DNA of 51,692 nt from Chara braunii (lineage: Eukaryota; Streptophyta; Charophyceae; Charales; Characeae). The notes below the pieces were generated by a model, which did not search any database, was not told where the DNA came from, and worked only from the letters and a program-made list of their open reading frames with translations. The DNA lies in contig BFEA01000030.1 in NCBI GenBank assembly GCA_003427395.1, positions 3,293,951-3,345,642 on the forward strand, read 5' to 3'. The position numbers and the translations under genes were made by a program. How positions within the stretch are numbered: the first letter of the stretch is position 1; every line of letters starts with the position of its first letter. Shown here in pieces: positions 19,231 through 30,355 of this stretch.

Positions 19231-20629
19231 AAGGAAGACAAGAGTAAGCAGAGCCCGGGCTGCCACCTAAGGTCATAGTCCTACCGAGTACAACGCGTAT
19301 GCGTTCTGTTCAAGGAAAGACAGTAGCAGTCCACTTGACGAGACGCATCACCGTCGAAGGCATTACGATCCCGCGGCTAGGAAACCGGTCCTGCTGGTAG
19401 TGATACCTATGGGTCTCCGTCTTGCGCCCACACTACGGCGGCCGCCTCTCCCCTCCCCAGCGCCCGACACTTGTCCGAGAGTAAGAAATCACTGACTCCC
19501 GCCGGTGCCGTGCTACAGCACGACAAACACGCCTGCACACTCTCCGGGACTTCCGCTGCAGCCCGCTGGCCCGCCTCCAGTCCATACAACAATGTCGCCG
19601 TAACAAGAAAACACCATTTTTCCTGTCGCCTAACTACCAATAAGCAATAGTGGTAAGCCACTGCTGTCTGGCTTTTGAACGGAAGAATACAACGACGATG
19701 ACGACGGCCGGCGGACCTCTGCCCCTCTGCCTCCACTTCTGCGTCCATGATTCTCAGTGTGCAGAAGACTGTTGGCGCCAATAATACCATCCAGTCCAGG
19801 CTTTCTTCGCCCTTTTGCCGAAAACGAACAAAAAGAGCGAAAAAGTCTCTGCCGGGGGCAACGGTAGGCATGGGTGATAGAACCGTCGCAGCGGGCCCGG
19901 GCTGGCGCTGTCCACGCGGCGCCGACCAGCGAAAAGAGAGAGCGGCAAGCGACGACTCCTCGCGGCAGCGCCGGCGCCAACATGGCGCCCACTGGGAGAG
20001 AGTATCCTTACAGGATCCGCTTCCCCTCGTCGTCCTGCTCTAGCACCCTTGCGCGTGGAACTCTGGATTCGAACCCACGATCTCCTTGCAATAACCACAT
20101 GCGTGGGACTTTTTTTCTTTTTTTTTTTTGCGTGGAACATTTCTGCCATGCGGATCAAGACCGGTTCCGCGCATGACAACTACAATCCAGGGCTCCTCGC
20201 TCCACTACACAGAACTGAACATGGACAGCAGAGGGGACCAGGAGCACTTGAACGGATCATAAACATAAAGTATCGGGTCTCTTATTATGTCCAGATGCAT
20301 TAAGAATGCATGGTGTTCAGTGAGCGAGAGGTTCTCTCGCTTTCCCTCTGCGCCACTCGCCACCGTAGCACACCACTCGCCAAATAAACAAAAATAAAAA
20401 TGTGAGAAATGCAAACAAAATGACGAAAATTTTAAGCCGAAAGAGGGACTGTGTTTTCTCAACAAAAAAAAAAAAAAAAAGAGTATAGTCGCACGCACAG
20501 AACTTCTATTTGACGATATATATACACTGATCGATAAAAAAAGGGAAAAATATATATATATACACTGATTGTTGGTTTTTATTTAATTGAATACCGGAGG
20601 CAGCGGGATTGAATCAAATCCGATGACTG
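19231..20629. other. GC-rich stretch, no confirmed gene
   Basis: This part and its continuation to about 21650 have more G+C and CpG than the surroundings. Overlapping open frames exist on both strands (for example 19407-19871 minus), but none shows a recognisable domain. A small inverted repeat at 19282-19326 ('ctaccgagtacaacgcg' ... 'ggaaagacagtag') may be a decayed MITE. A promoter or 5' exon region is conceivable but unproven. Confidence 0.4.
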
Positions 20630-20752
20630 AGGGCATACTCACATTAGGACTTTCCCCGATGCATATGACCGCTTTTCAGACACCGACAGGATGCACCTAA
20701 CGTGTATTACGTCCACAGAGGAGTGGAAAAAGTCCTCGTATAAGTATGCCCT
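20630..20752. mobile_element. AGGGCATACTCACAC-end MITE, second copy
   Basis: 'agggcatactcacattagga' is inverted as 'tcctcgtataagtatgccct', and the pairing extends inward through 'ctttcc'/'ggaaaaag'. Internal 'tgaccgcttt' and 'gatgcacctaacg' are shared with the relic at 7120-7248. It is non-coding. Confidence 0.68.
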
Positions 20753-22340
20753 GAATCCCCCCAGCTTCTGTATGAAGATACGTACACTAGGAAAAGAAAG
20801 AAAATTACACATTTGGCGAGTAGCGGAACCAGCCCCCTATTTTGACTTTTACGCGCTCTTTTTCCTCCGTCGCTCCCTGTTTTTTTTACACTTCTGGCGC
20901 CTCTGCGCGGCTATGCACTACGTTTCTTTTCTCTGGCGCCACTGCGCACGGTTGCGCCCACACGCGCTCCTTTCATAGCACCACCGCGCGCTCACGTACA
21001 AAGCACGCGACTCTTTTCTCTAGTGGCAGCGCGTGCGCTCGTAAAGCACTGCGCTTCTTTTCCTATTCCGTTCCAGTTTGTCCCCCTGACGGACTGCTCT
21101 GCCGGCCTTTCCTTGCCCGGGCCCCGGCTACCGGTCGCCGGCTGGGCCGCGCCCCGATGAGGAGCTGACTTCGAAGGCGAGCACGCGCTCGGTCAACGCT
21201 TGGGACGACCTCCCCGCCAAGCGACCCCAAAGAAAATCTGAGCGCGCGCCACATTGGCAGCGCGAACCGCCTTGCGCGGCTGCTTTCACGAATGGCAAGC
21301 GTTTCGTTTCCGCGGGCCTCCGCCGTTCAATCCAGGGACTCTCGCCGGCTGCACCAGTGGGTGGACTGCACGGCTGGCGAGCGGTAGGCACATTTTGCCC
21401 GCGGAGACGACGATGCTTGGACGATACGTACCGGCAGCCCACAGCACAGAGAAACCGAGGGAGGCGGTGGGAGGGAAAGGGTCGTCGTAACGTACGGCAC
21501 GCTGCTGCGGTTCTTCTCTTCTCTATTCCAAGGAACCCAAGAGAGGGGGCACAGCACCGAGAACGCTGTGAACGGGAACTGCCATTCCCGACGGGAGTGC
21601 GTAGGATAGACCTGGGCAGTTCACCGAATAAGGGCCAGATCCCACTAGCCCCTATTGTTCATTTCTGACCGTTGATCTTCGTAATCGAGGGTGAAAAATG
21701 AATGAATAATCCAGGGTGCGTTATGGTTGCTGCTTATGGTTTCCTTCCATTTCGATTTCTCAACTGGAGCGTTTTTTCTGTGGAGCGCTATTTACGGGCA
21801 GTTGTTATTGAAGTGGATTACAATTACCGACATGAGGTTGTTCGCATTGTTTTTGAACCTTACGTTGCTTTCGCGCTGTTTAATGAGCTGAGTTGTTTTT
21901 ATACTTTTGTGGTGGATTACTGACGAGAGTACCGTGTTTTGTATTTTCGTAGCATTGTACGTTGGGTTTTATGCTCGTAGGACTGCGTGGGTTCTCTATC
22001 TTGAAATTGGAGCTCAACTTTTTCGTTGTTATTGGAGCACGGTGTGATTTTAAGGCAGCAACAGCAACTGAGCACGTGGGTTGGGTTACTCGCCAGCACT
22101 AGGCTTTAGTCCATGTCCATGAATGGGGAGATCACGATCCAGATCCAGATCTAGATCACCAGACTGAAGGAGGAGGAGAGAGGATTCACGCTTACCGGAC
22201 CATATTAAGCGACGTCCCCATTGCTTTGCAGAATCGACAAGCTATAAATCCATCCTCAACTCCAAATGTTGACAAGAAAGGAAACCAATCCGATTAGCCG
22301 ACAGACTCCGGTTCGAGGCCTCCATCAAATCATGTCAAAC
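20753..22340. other. No gene recognised
   Basis: The first part is GC-rich with several short frames, the rest is mixed. A 73-codon plus-strand frame at 21702-21923 is rich in aromatic and hydrophobic residues but resembles nothing I know. Confidence 0.4.
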
Positions 22341-22344
22341 ACAA

Positions 22345-22430
22345 CTATATGCTGCCAGGATTCTAACCTGGGTCTCCATTGTCCTGACACTAAAGCGCTG
22401 ATGTACTAGGCATATGTACTACAGCATAAG
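22345..22430 (-). mobile_element. tRNA-related sequence, probable SINE head
   Basis: On the minus strand 'tagtacatcagcg' fits the pol III A box TRGYNNANNNG. About 45 nt later 'ggttagaatcc' is a one-mismatch B box inside a good T-arm, where ccagg pairs with cctgg. The anticodon arm is poor, so it is not a functional tRNA. A SINE head of a different family from the 6500 copy is likely. Confidence 0.42.
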
Positions 22431-24656
22431 TTTCGGCAGCCCTCTCAACCGTCCCCATTGTCTTAGACAAATGTTGGTTTCTCGTTAAGTGTCCCAATGT
22501 CTCCACCCTACAAGCAGGGCCATAACTAGGGACACGGACCCTAACCGAGACCTTCGAAGGCATTCTTGTCTCCCTCCAACAATTCCCACAATCAAACAAA
22601 TATATATACATAAATTTTATCTTAGACTATTCCTGCAGTTTAATACAGGAAGGTCAGGTCTCCATCTTGGCCCACCATAGTCTGGGCGACCGAGCCAGAT
22701 CTACGGCTCACCACGTTGTTATTTTAGCGGTAGTGTCCTCGCAGGTTGCACCACGATAGACTTTCTCCTGATAAGCATTCAATCAGGACTCAAAAAGACT
22801 CAATCGACTCGACTCTTCTCCCACGCCGTTCCGCAGGAATAAAACCCTCCTAGGTGGCCACACCCCTTTAAGTCTTTACTCCCTTGGCAAGACGTAGGCC
22901 CGCTACCAGGTTACGTTGATCAGCAACCAATACTTGGGGAAGCGCCCTAGCAATGCTAAACTTCACCGTTAGCTTAGTATTTCTGCCAATGTCTTAAAAT
23001 TAGCAGAAGTGACTGGACGGTGTGTCGCAACAATACAGGCCTATTGCGGGACTACGCAAAGGTCTGTCACACATAAAAGGCATTTACCAGTCCTCTGTGG
23101 GACAACACAGAGAGCACGGCATCCTCTTCACTTTCACAAAACGTAATCACTGGCAGATTCACAAGGTCGTTACCTCCCAACTTAATCAGAGTAAGAAAGC
23201 CACACGTCTCAATGACATCTCTTGAATGAATCAATCTTGCGATATCTCAAGAACTTCACCAATGGCCAAACAAAAATTTGGTTTTTCTCGTCAGATTCTA
23301 TCATTCAAAATCAATTTTTCATACCATTAAATTTATTAAACACGTTTCGTATGAAGGAGGTCTCACTCAATAGGTCTCCCAATCATCCCCTCTCTTTCTA
23401 TGATGAACTCTCACGCGACCTTTCCATAAAACATCTTCCCTCTCTGAAGATGAATCTCCAAATAAGCATACGACTATCTTTGAAGATGTTTCAACCATAA
23501 AACAACTCAAACTGAGAGACCAACTTATGGGTCATCATCACAACTCAACAATAAGCATCTGGCATGGTAAGCATTCGAATCTCAAGGATTCATAAATCCA
23601 TTAGGATTCCCACACCCTTCACAAAGACAGACTGCACTTCCTCTCCTTATACCCGGCCCTATCATCTGCCCGTGGGCAAACCGCACGAGTATACCGAAGA
23701 GTAGACAGTTCACAACCATTCATTTTCCAATATACACAATACAAGAGATGTTTCCCATACATCTCTCTCACAAAATCATCATTCATCAGGATAAAACTAC
23801 ACATGCGAGAGTGACTGTGATCATCATATAAAGAAAATAGTCTCAGGTAAAATCTCAACTCAATATATACTCAGGGGTGTAATATCCAACTCAAAAAACG
23901 AACAATCATAGTCTTGAATTACATATGTACAGTTAGAGTTAAACAATCTCAACTCAGAATATCACACAAAGATCGGGGCCTCCTTGACCAGAGTTAGACT
24001 GAAGCAGTTTTAATCAGGATGTAATCACACCCCCTAACCCAAGGGGAATCAACTAGACCCCAAGGCGTACCCAAATATCCGAAAAGTCACACAAAGCACA
24101 CCAGACAATCACTGCGTTACTAATGTGTTCGACACAAATCTCACATACTATACTTCCAGGCTAAAGAGTCTATATTTCATACACACCGAAATCACTCCCT
24201 AAGCCTCCTAGACCTCTTATACGTGTACTACCATCTTACCCTAGACGGGAAACAAGTTTCAATTCTTCTCCTCTCAATGATAAACCTACGTACATCGATA
24301 GCTTAGAGAGGTCTCCACATCTACTCAAATACACAAGTGGAACAAATTTCCATTACGTAACAATACCCTTAAAACCACTCGTTAATTTACCTGCTCGTGG
24401 CATTCCAATAACGCGACTTGATACAGTCCTAACATATCCCTCCATATACAACTATCTTGTGAGGATTTCACCGTTACCACCTATACCTCCTGTCTATAAC
24501 TCGGGTTATCTTACCGGACCATTATTGTGAAACCCCTTCCCTCCGTCCTTTGTGCTATTAAATACAGCTACATTATTGGGGTTCTATGCTTACGCCTGTG
24601 ATTCACTCAAACCTTTAGGTTCTTCTTACACATCTTCATTCCCTCCAGAATCACGG
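22431..24656. other. AT-rich region without recognised gene
   Basis: Over 2 kb with only short frames and stop codons in all frames. It may be decayed retroelement sequence belonging with the gag-like fragment to its right, but no motif supports this directly. Confidence 0.45.
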
Positions 24657-25594
24657 TCAAGAGGCAGTGCTAGATGCTCCATTTCGCCGCAAAGCCTTTT
24701 TCTGCGTTCCGCCAGGGATGGTCGGATCAATATACTTCCCAGTCCTGTCAAAGACATCCCCTTCAATATTAGTCCTTATTAAGCCACTTGCTTCATCCGC
24801 TCGTCGTTCGTGACAAAATTTTATTATGTGTCCCTCTTTAGCACAATGTTTGCAAGTGTCTTTCTTCCAATCGGCTTTTCCCCCTCCAAATCCATTTCCA
24901 CCGTCTGAATCCACATGAACTCGACTTCATGCTTTCCGCTGGGCTTCGGTTAGGTTAGGGTGCTCACGCCCTTTCTTCTGATTGCCCCTCTGCCCTTCTC
25001 TTTCTCCTCCTCGAGCACCAGGCCACTTTATCGGGATCTTCTTGTGGCGGAGGTGATCCCGCTCATCACAACCTTTCTCTTCCACATCTCCGCCTGTCGG
25101 CTCATCCAACATCTCTCTCGGAGTCTTCCGCTTGCCTCTCCTAACTTCCTCCGATTGAACAATTCTCTCGTCTAGTATCTTTGCTTCTCTTTGTTCACCA
25201 GCTATCCGTTCTTGCACTGACGCACCTTCAACAACTAGTGCAGTTTGACAAATCCCGCTATGCTGAATGAAATTGTCTTCTTCTGAAAACTTTTTTATCG
25301 GAAAGCTCTCGAGTTCACCCCATGTTCGTGACCTTAATACAAATCGTTCACTTCCTCGCTCAAGTTCTCACAGACAAATAACGGCAGCATACTCGACATG
25401 GCTCTCTCGTCCCACATCTTCGCGAGACTGAAGTTATGATAATCGCGTAGGAAGCTAGACAAATTTCTTCCCTGACACAATAGGGATTGGAGATCTAGGC
25501 TCATCGAGTCATGGCCCGACTCGCACAGCAAGACCTTCGTGAGACATAAACTCCTCCAAAGCAGTATCTTAGCAAAACCACTTTCTTCAGCCAT
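24657..25594 (-). pseudogene. Retrotransposon gag-like fragment with zinc knuckle
   Basis: The minus strand from 25594 encodes a helical segment ('SFLRDYHNF...', '...FVCENLSEEVNDL') like the capsid part of plant LTR-element gag proteins. After a frameshift between 25334 and 25217 comes a charged E/K/R-rich linker, then a CCHC zinc knuckle CKHCAKEGHIIKFC (C-x2-C-x4-H-x4-C). This is followed by a 'GLI...N..GD.FD..GK.IDP..PGG' segment I associate with streptophyte gag proteins. One in-frame TGA lies at 24929-24927. No protease or reverse transcriptase follows. It is a dead fragment, and whether it is Ty1/copia or Ty3/gypsy cannot be settled. Confidence 0.6.
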
Positions 25595-25933
25595 GATGTC
25601 GATGCTGGCCTGATACGCATAGCAAGCAATAGATCATCAAGTTATACTACAAGAAGGCTCAAGACAGATAAGGGCAAATAACACTGCTAACTCTCAGATC
25701 ATACAAACTATCTTCTTGCTCATATAACAAGACCTTAAATTTTAATTACCCTTGCTCTAATTGTTAAGGGTACTATGAACAATATACACTCAATGGGGTT
25801 AGAGCTTTCAAAACCCAGCTATAGACACACAGTAGCAGTGGCTACAACTGTCATTAGTCACCGCACTTGTACTACATAATGAGGGGGTCATACACAAGTT
25901 TGTGAGAGACGCACTTAGCAGAGTATGAGGGTA
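25595..25933. other. Spacer between two minus-strand retroelement-like ORFs
   Basis: No ORF. 'cttgctctaattgttaaggg' at about 25750-25770 resembles, with a 6-nt deletion, the complement of the LTR-end plus initiator-Met tRNA primer-binding region of many plant copia elements. This is only suggestive. Confidence 0.3.
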
Positions 25934-26640
25934 CTCTCTATTGGTCAGCTACCACTTGAATCTCGTCCCAATCTATAACCCTTTCATCTGGATCGTGGGA
26001 GTCATCATAGGCATCAACAATGTTGACCATATTCCTAAGCCCTTGACTACGGGGTATAAACCTTTGGTCCACGTAAAGGCCATATATCAACTCACATGTA
26101 CAGCATCCATACCCCCACTCTCGCACCCTCAAAGCGACTTCTGCTGCGGCCTCTATCCTCATCAATCCCCCAAAACGCTTTTCTACCAGAAATTCAGACA
26201 AGACAACTCGTAATGGGGCTGAAGGAAGTGCAAACTCTTTGACAGACTTGACTTCTATACGGGTCTCCACTTGTTCCTCTCCTTCACAGACCCTGCCTCT
26301 CGCTCATTTTGTTGCAGCCCCCTCAGCTACCCTCAAAGGCCTTGCTAGTAAGCTTCTATGCCCAAGTGCCAACTCAATCCCGTGCATGTCCCATAATGAG
26401 GAAGATGCATACAAGGTCACCCTTACGATCGCACAATCCCAATCATCATCAAATTCAGACTCAATCTAGACGAAGATACCCTTGCCTATCAGCATGTCCC
26501 ACCAGGAAGAGATATATTCTCCCTTTTTGACCCACCTCGGCAAGAAAATTTCAAGCTCATCTTCGTTTTTGACGGGCGAGGTTACACTGAGATCTTCCCT
26601 AGCATAGGGCATCCTGAGTTGCCTTCGCTCTGGTCTGGGT
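25934..26640 (-). pseudogene. Unidentified minus-strand ORF remnant, retroelement-associated
   Basis: Read from 26640 down to 25938, one frame stays open with only two stops. It includes 'WWDMLIGKGIF', acidic 'ESEFDDDWD' and ends 'DSHDPDERVIDWDEIQVVAD'. Its last intact part is 110 codons (26270-25938). No family could be named with confidence. Its position ahead of the gag-like fragment on the same strand suggests the same decayed element. Confidence 0.35.
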
Positions 26641-26928
26641 TCTGCCCATCACAAAAAAACGTCCAGCATACGCCTTCTGTTACCATGCTGACAATCATCT
26701 TTTCATACTCTCTGCTCTGGAAACCTTAACCTCATGCTATCTTTCTCTAAAACTCATAATTTCCAGTGTTTATGACCACCCAACTTAGAGATAGCAAAAT
26801 GTTATATATCCCAGTAATAACACGTTCACAGATATCAAAGTTCATAATAATAAACTCATAAACTATGATATATTACCTCATTATCTGACATCAATAATAT
26901 TTACGATGATAAAAAACATTGACATTAT

Positions 26929-26939
26929 ACCCAAGCTAG
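26929..26939. repeat. Target-site duplication, left, of Penelope-like element
   Basis: 'acccaagctag' occurs here and at 32614-32624, exactly at the outer edges of the two 562-bp direct repeats. An 11-bp duplication fits a Penelope-type insertion by a GIY-YIG endonuclease. Confidence 0.85.
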
Positions 26940-27501
26940 TATGGATAGAGTTAATAAGTCTTGAAAGCAAAAGGAGAACAGTCCATGTAGGACAGATTCC
27001 AGAGCAATCGAGACAAAATGCAATTGAAAGATAATGGAAGTATTGTGATCATGGCGTCCCCAAGATCAGGGGGACATCCGCCGCCGTTCCCGTACTAACC
27101 AGACTTGTCCTCTAACCCACTTTCGTCCGCTGCCCCTACCAGTTACCGGACCTGGTAGGTCCACGGTCCGTCAGTCCTGATGTAGTAATCAATTGCATCT
27201 GAATGCATATATACTACTAGGTCGACCATACGGAACTATCAAACGACTACGACAACGCATAGCAAACCTCGAAAAAACATTAACCGGTCCGAGTACATGT
27301 CCCTGTGAGAATGTCCCATGGTCCTGGGCCAGCTACGGGCCTTACCATCTACAGCCTACATACACCAGTCCTACGGCCGGGCCCAGTCCTCATGTTCCGG
27401 TTTCCTTGGCAACGTCTCATGGGCCTGCCTTCTACAACACACAGTACCACAAAATTCCTACCATCTGACAAGCCCTGTCCAACCGAACTGCAAGTGGTCA
27501 T
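26940..27501 (-). repeat. Pseudo-LTR, downstream copy
   Basis: 562 bp matching 32045-32606 nearly base for base. Differences are scattered substitutions (for example 'ataagtcttg' versus 'acaagtcttg', 'attgtgatc' versus 'attgcgatc'). Such direct repeats in Penelope elements arise from partial head-to-tail copies, not from LTR-type strand transfer. There is no TG...CA terminus. Confidence 0.88.
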
Positions 27502-27711
27502 ACACGTCCGAAGCTACGAAAAGCGAAAGAGCGAAAGACAAAAACACACAGTACCATATCTAAACAGGTTAAATCCAGAGAGTCCAGGATTCCAGCCCTA
27601 TCCCAATAGCGTGTGAAAAAACAACCAATAACGTAAAAATCACAAAACAAAATAAAACAAGGACAACAAAACACTAGCACCCTACCCACTGAGGAGGTCA
27701 ACGGTAAACTG

Positions 27712-30355
27712 TCAAACTTTGTCTCGCCTAAAGGCAAATCTTCTCAAATTCCTCATGAATAAGTCACCCGGGAAATCCCTCTTCCCCAACTCACGTTTAA
27801 GGGTTCTAACCCTGCGTGGTATCTCAGATCGGATCGTCGCATATCTGTCAATACGATGCAAGTACCCACAAACCACGACACTCTTCTGCTTCTTGCAGCC
27901 CCACGACCGATAAGACTGCCCACATTGAATCCGTGCAGGGTTATCAGTCCACACCGTATCCTCATTCTTCGAGATCTGTATACAGCTCAAGTAGGGGTAC
28001 CTCTATGTTGTTCGGACCAAGCAGACCAGAAATTGGAACTCATCCGATCCGTTGTCTGTGCGTTTTAGCGTAAGGGTCTTAGGATAGCATTTCTCGAACC
28101 TCAGCAGGATGCGCTCCTGTTTCTCCGAAGTTTTTGTCGCGACAGACAACATCACGTCATCCATCAATCTCGTCCCGTATACCAACTTTGAATCTCTCCC
28201 GATGTCCCGCAAAAACTGAAATTTTGCAAAGGCACAAAGAATGCAGGCCAAGGGCGGGCTGGTTGTCTTTCCCATAGGAATGCCCACGACCTGTTTCAAA
28301 AGAACACCTTTAGCCATGGTATAACTATGATTAAGCTCCAAGCGTACAAAGCGAAACATCTGATCAAAATCCAACGACCTCCAGTGGTCAGCTCCAGTGG
28401 TCAGTCCGAAAGAAACCCCTTTTCCTCTGCTGTTGACCCTAACAGCGGTACGACCCTTCGATCTATGATACTGAAATAGCCACTCAAGAGATCTGCCGAT
28501 ATCCATGTGTGGTAGTTGACTAAACATCTCCTTGATATCAAAGGAGAGAGTCGACACAATAACGTCAGAATATTTCAATAAGCGACTGTTGACTTCATTC
28601 AAACGATCAGCCAAACACGAGACCGACACCAAGTTGAAGTGTCAACTTTTAGGCAACCTGTTAAGGAGATAGTTTAGACCACGTGAGACCAATTTTCTTG
28701 TGTGAACCATCGGCTCCTTAAAGGTAGGACAGATAGGTCTATATCTGTCCAGGTCCTTCTGCTTAGGTAACACGTAGGCCGAACCAAACTCCCCCTTACT
28801 GTCCCAGCGTACAAACTTCGATAGATCTTGTGTGGCAACATCCTCCTTGATCTCTCTCAATACCTCACTTACCGTCCCTTCCACTACCCGGTAACCGGGA
28901 TTCAAAACAAAGGTCGACATCATTGCCTTGAAATACACCAGGGGACACATCGCAACCGTCTCCCCTGGGTTGCGATCCAAAGGGGTTAAAACCAAGCCAT
29001 CATATCTTCTCGCCAGACTTTTTACATGCGTGGTCAACAAGCAATCAGTAGGATGACTGCCCCCGACAGTCAGACAGTCACGTAATACTTCCAGCGAGAT
29101 ATTCGGGGGATCCCCTTTCTAATTTCTCCAGAGATGGAAGCCTTCACACAGTTCCTCCTTCAACAAACCTAATTTATCATGCACAGTCACTCTAGGTACG
29201 TTCTTCGTGTTATGCAGCATCGGGTGGATATCCTCCAGGTCGCTGATGTGGAAACGGACGTGACCTTCTGACCGAGGGAAGGGTAAGCCTTCACAGCTGC
29301 AGGTCAGCACTCCGCGAGTTGCGAAAGCTCGCTGGTTGTGCACCATATCAGCTATCGATGGATTTTTACTCCAAACGATACGGATTTTCTTCCGAGTCCG
29401 CCTCAGGAAACACTGGGGTAAGTCCCCGCTCATCAACACATCATTAACTACCTTTCTAACCTCGACCACCTTGATTCTCTCATCAAATTTCATCCGAAAA
29501 ACAGGGTCAGCTCCCATGCACAAATCAAATTTATCACGAAAAATCCTGGAGATCAGTCGACGTAGGTACTTCTTAGTAGACTTTCTACTGAAATCCTTAA
29601 TAGCCTGATATAGCCGTAACAGTGAGCGCAAGTTCCAACCTCGAATCTGCACTAGCTTCCCAGGATTCCGCATGATGCTAATCAGGAGCGCTTTCAAAAA
29701 ATGACACTTCGGTTTCCACTTCCACAGATGAATAACTTCAAACGTCCCTCCCGATTGTATACGTAACTTGGCTTCCTTCAATGCCAATGTGTCCCCGTCA
29801 ATCCTCAACTTCGTCTCGCCAAAATTTTTCTTCAGACGCTTCCATCCCGACTGCCATATATTACCCTCCTTAAAGGTGATAGTCGCGCCCCCCCGCCCTA
29901 CTTTGTTTATGGCGTCAAGAACCATATAAACATCCACAAGCCATGGTTCATTTGTTGGCCTACGAGCACGCACAACCCTACAATCTTCGGCGTAACCCTG
30001 TCTTTTCCCACTATGCTTAGACCTCTCCTTCTTTCCTGGTTTCTTCTTTTTAGTGTTTCCCTTCGATTTCCCTCCCGCAGTGTTTGGAAAAGGAGGCCAT
30101 AGCTTGATGTATACGCTCTCGAGTTTAGACAGTTCTTGACCAGCCAGGTGATCAATCGACATAAGCACGTAATTACCTACACCGAAGCTCAAGAGCCAAC
30201 GATGGAAGTGCGAAGGGGTTCGTGATCTACAAACATAGACATGCTCGCGTCATCTAGTTGTGACATCTCTCGAAGTCTTGCCTACGTATAGGGCTTTACA
30301 AAAGGGGGACAGGCCAACATACACCACATCCGTAAGTTGCAGGAAGCCGATACCG
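27712..30355 (-). pseudogene. GIY-YIG endonuclease / CxC / reverse transcriptase region of the Penelope-like ORF
   Basis: One reading frame runs through the whole stretch. GIY-YIG: 'VVYVG' and 'LYVGKTSR', then 'REHVYV', the catalytic Glu in 'KLESVYIKLWPP' and Asn in 'PNT', about 30330-30080. A Lys-rich linker and a central domain follow. The CxC motif is 'LTCSCEG' near 29300, with 'GHVRFHISDL' after it. Reverse transcriptase: fingers 'GSAYVLPKQKDLDRYRPI' (about 28790), motif A 'SFDIKEMFSQLP' (about 28520), motif B 'GIPMGKTTSPPLA' (about 28260), motif C 'LMDDV' (about 28155; Leu instead of the usual aromatic), and a thumb-like end ('LKRELGKRDFPGD') before 27712. In-frame stops: TGA 30252, TAG 29121, TGA 28644, TAG 28005. 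All catalytic residues remain visible. Confidence 0.86.

Noticed and set aside
19407-19992. GC-rich overlapping frames as a host gene
   Set aside because: Open frames on both strands are expected at this base composition. No domain, splice or start context singles one out.
20050-20110. tRNA-like B box on the minus strand ('ggttcgaatcc')
   Set aside because: No A box at a suitable distance and no T-stem pairing, so it is left as an isolated motif.
27120-27190. Possible hammerhead ribozyme in the pseudo-LTR (minus strand 'ctgacgg' and 'ggacgaaag')
   Set aside because: The conserved CUGANGA core ends in G instead of A, the helices do not pair in hammerhead geometry, and the other pseudo-LTR copy reads 'ggacggaag', which destroys the GAAA. 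N-terminal GIY-YIG Penelope elements are reported to lack hammerheads.
27712-30355. Genetic-code variant reading TGA/TAG as sense
   Set aside because: The LINE and gag remnants in the same window also have frameshifts and stops, and the streptophyte-like context uses the standard code; simple decay is enough.
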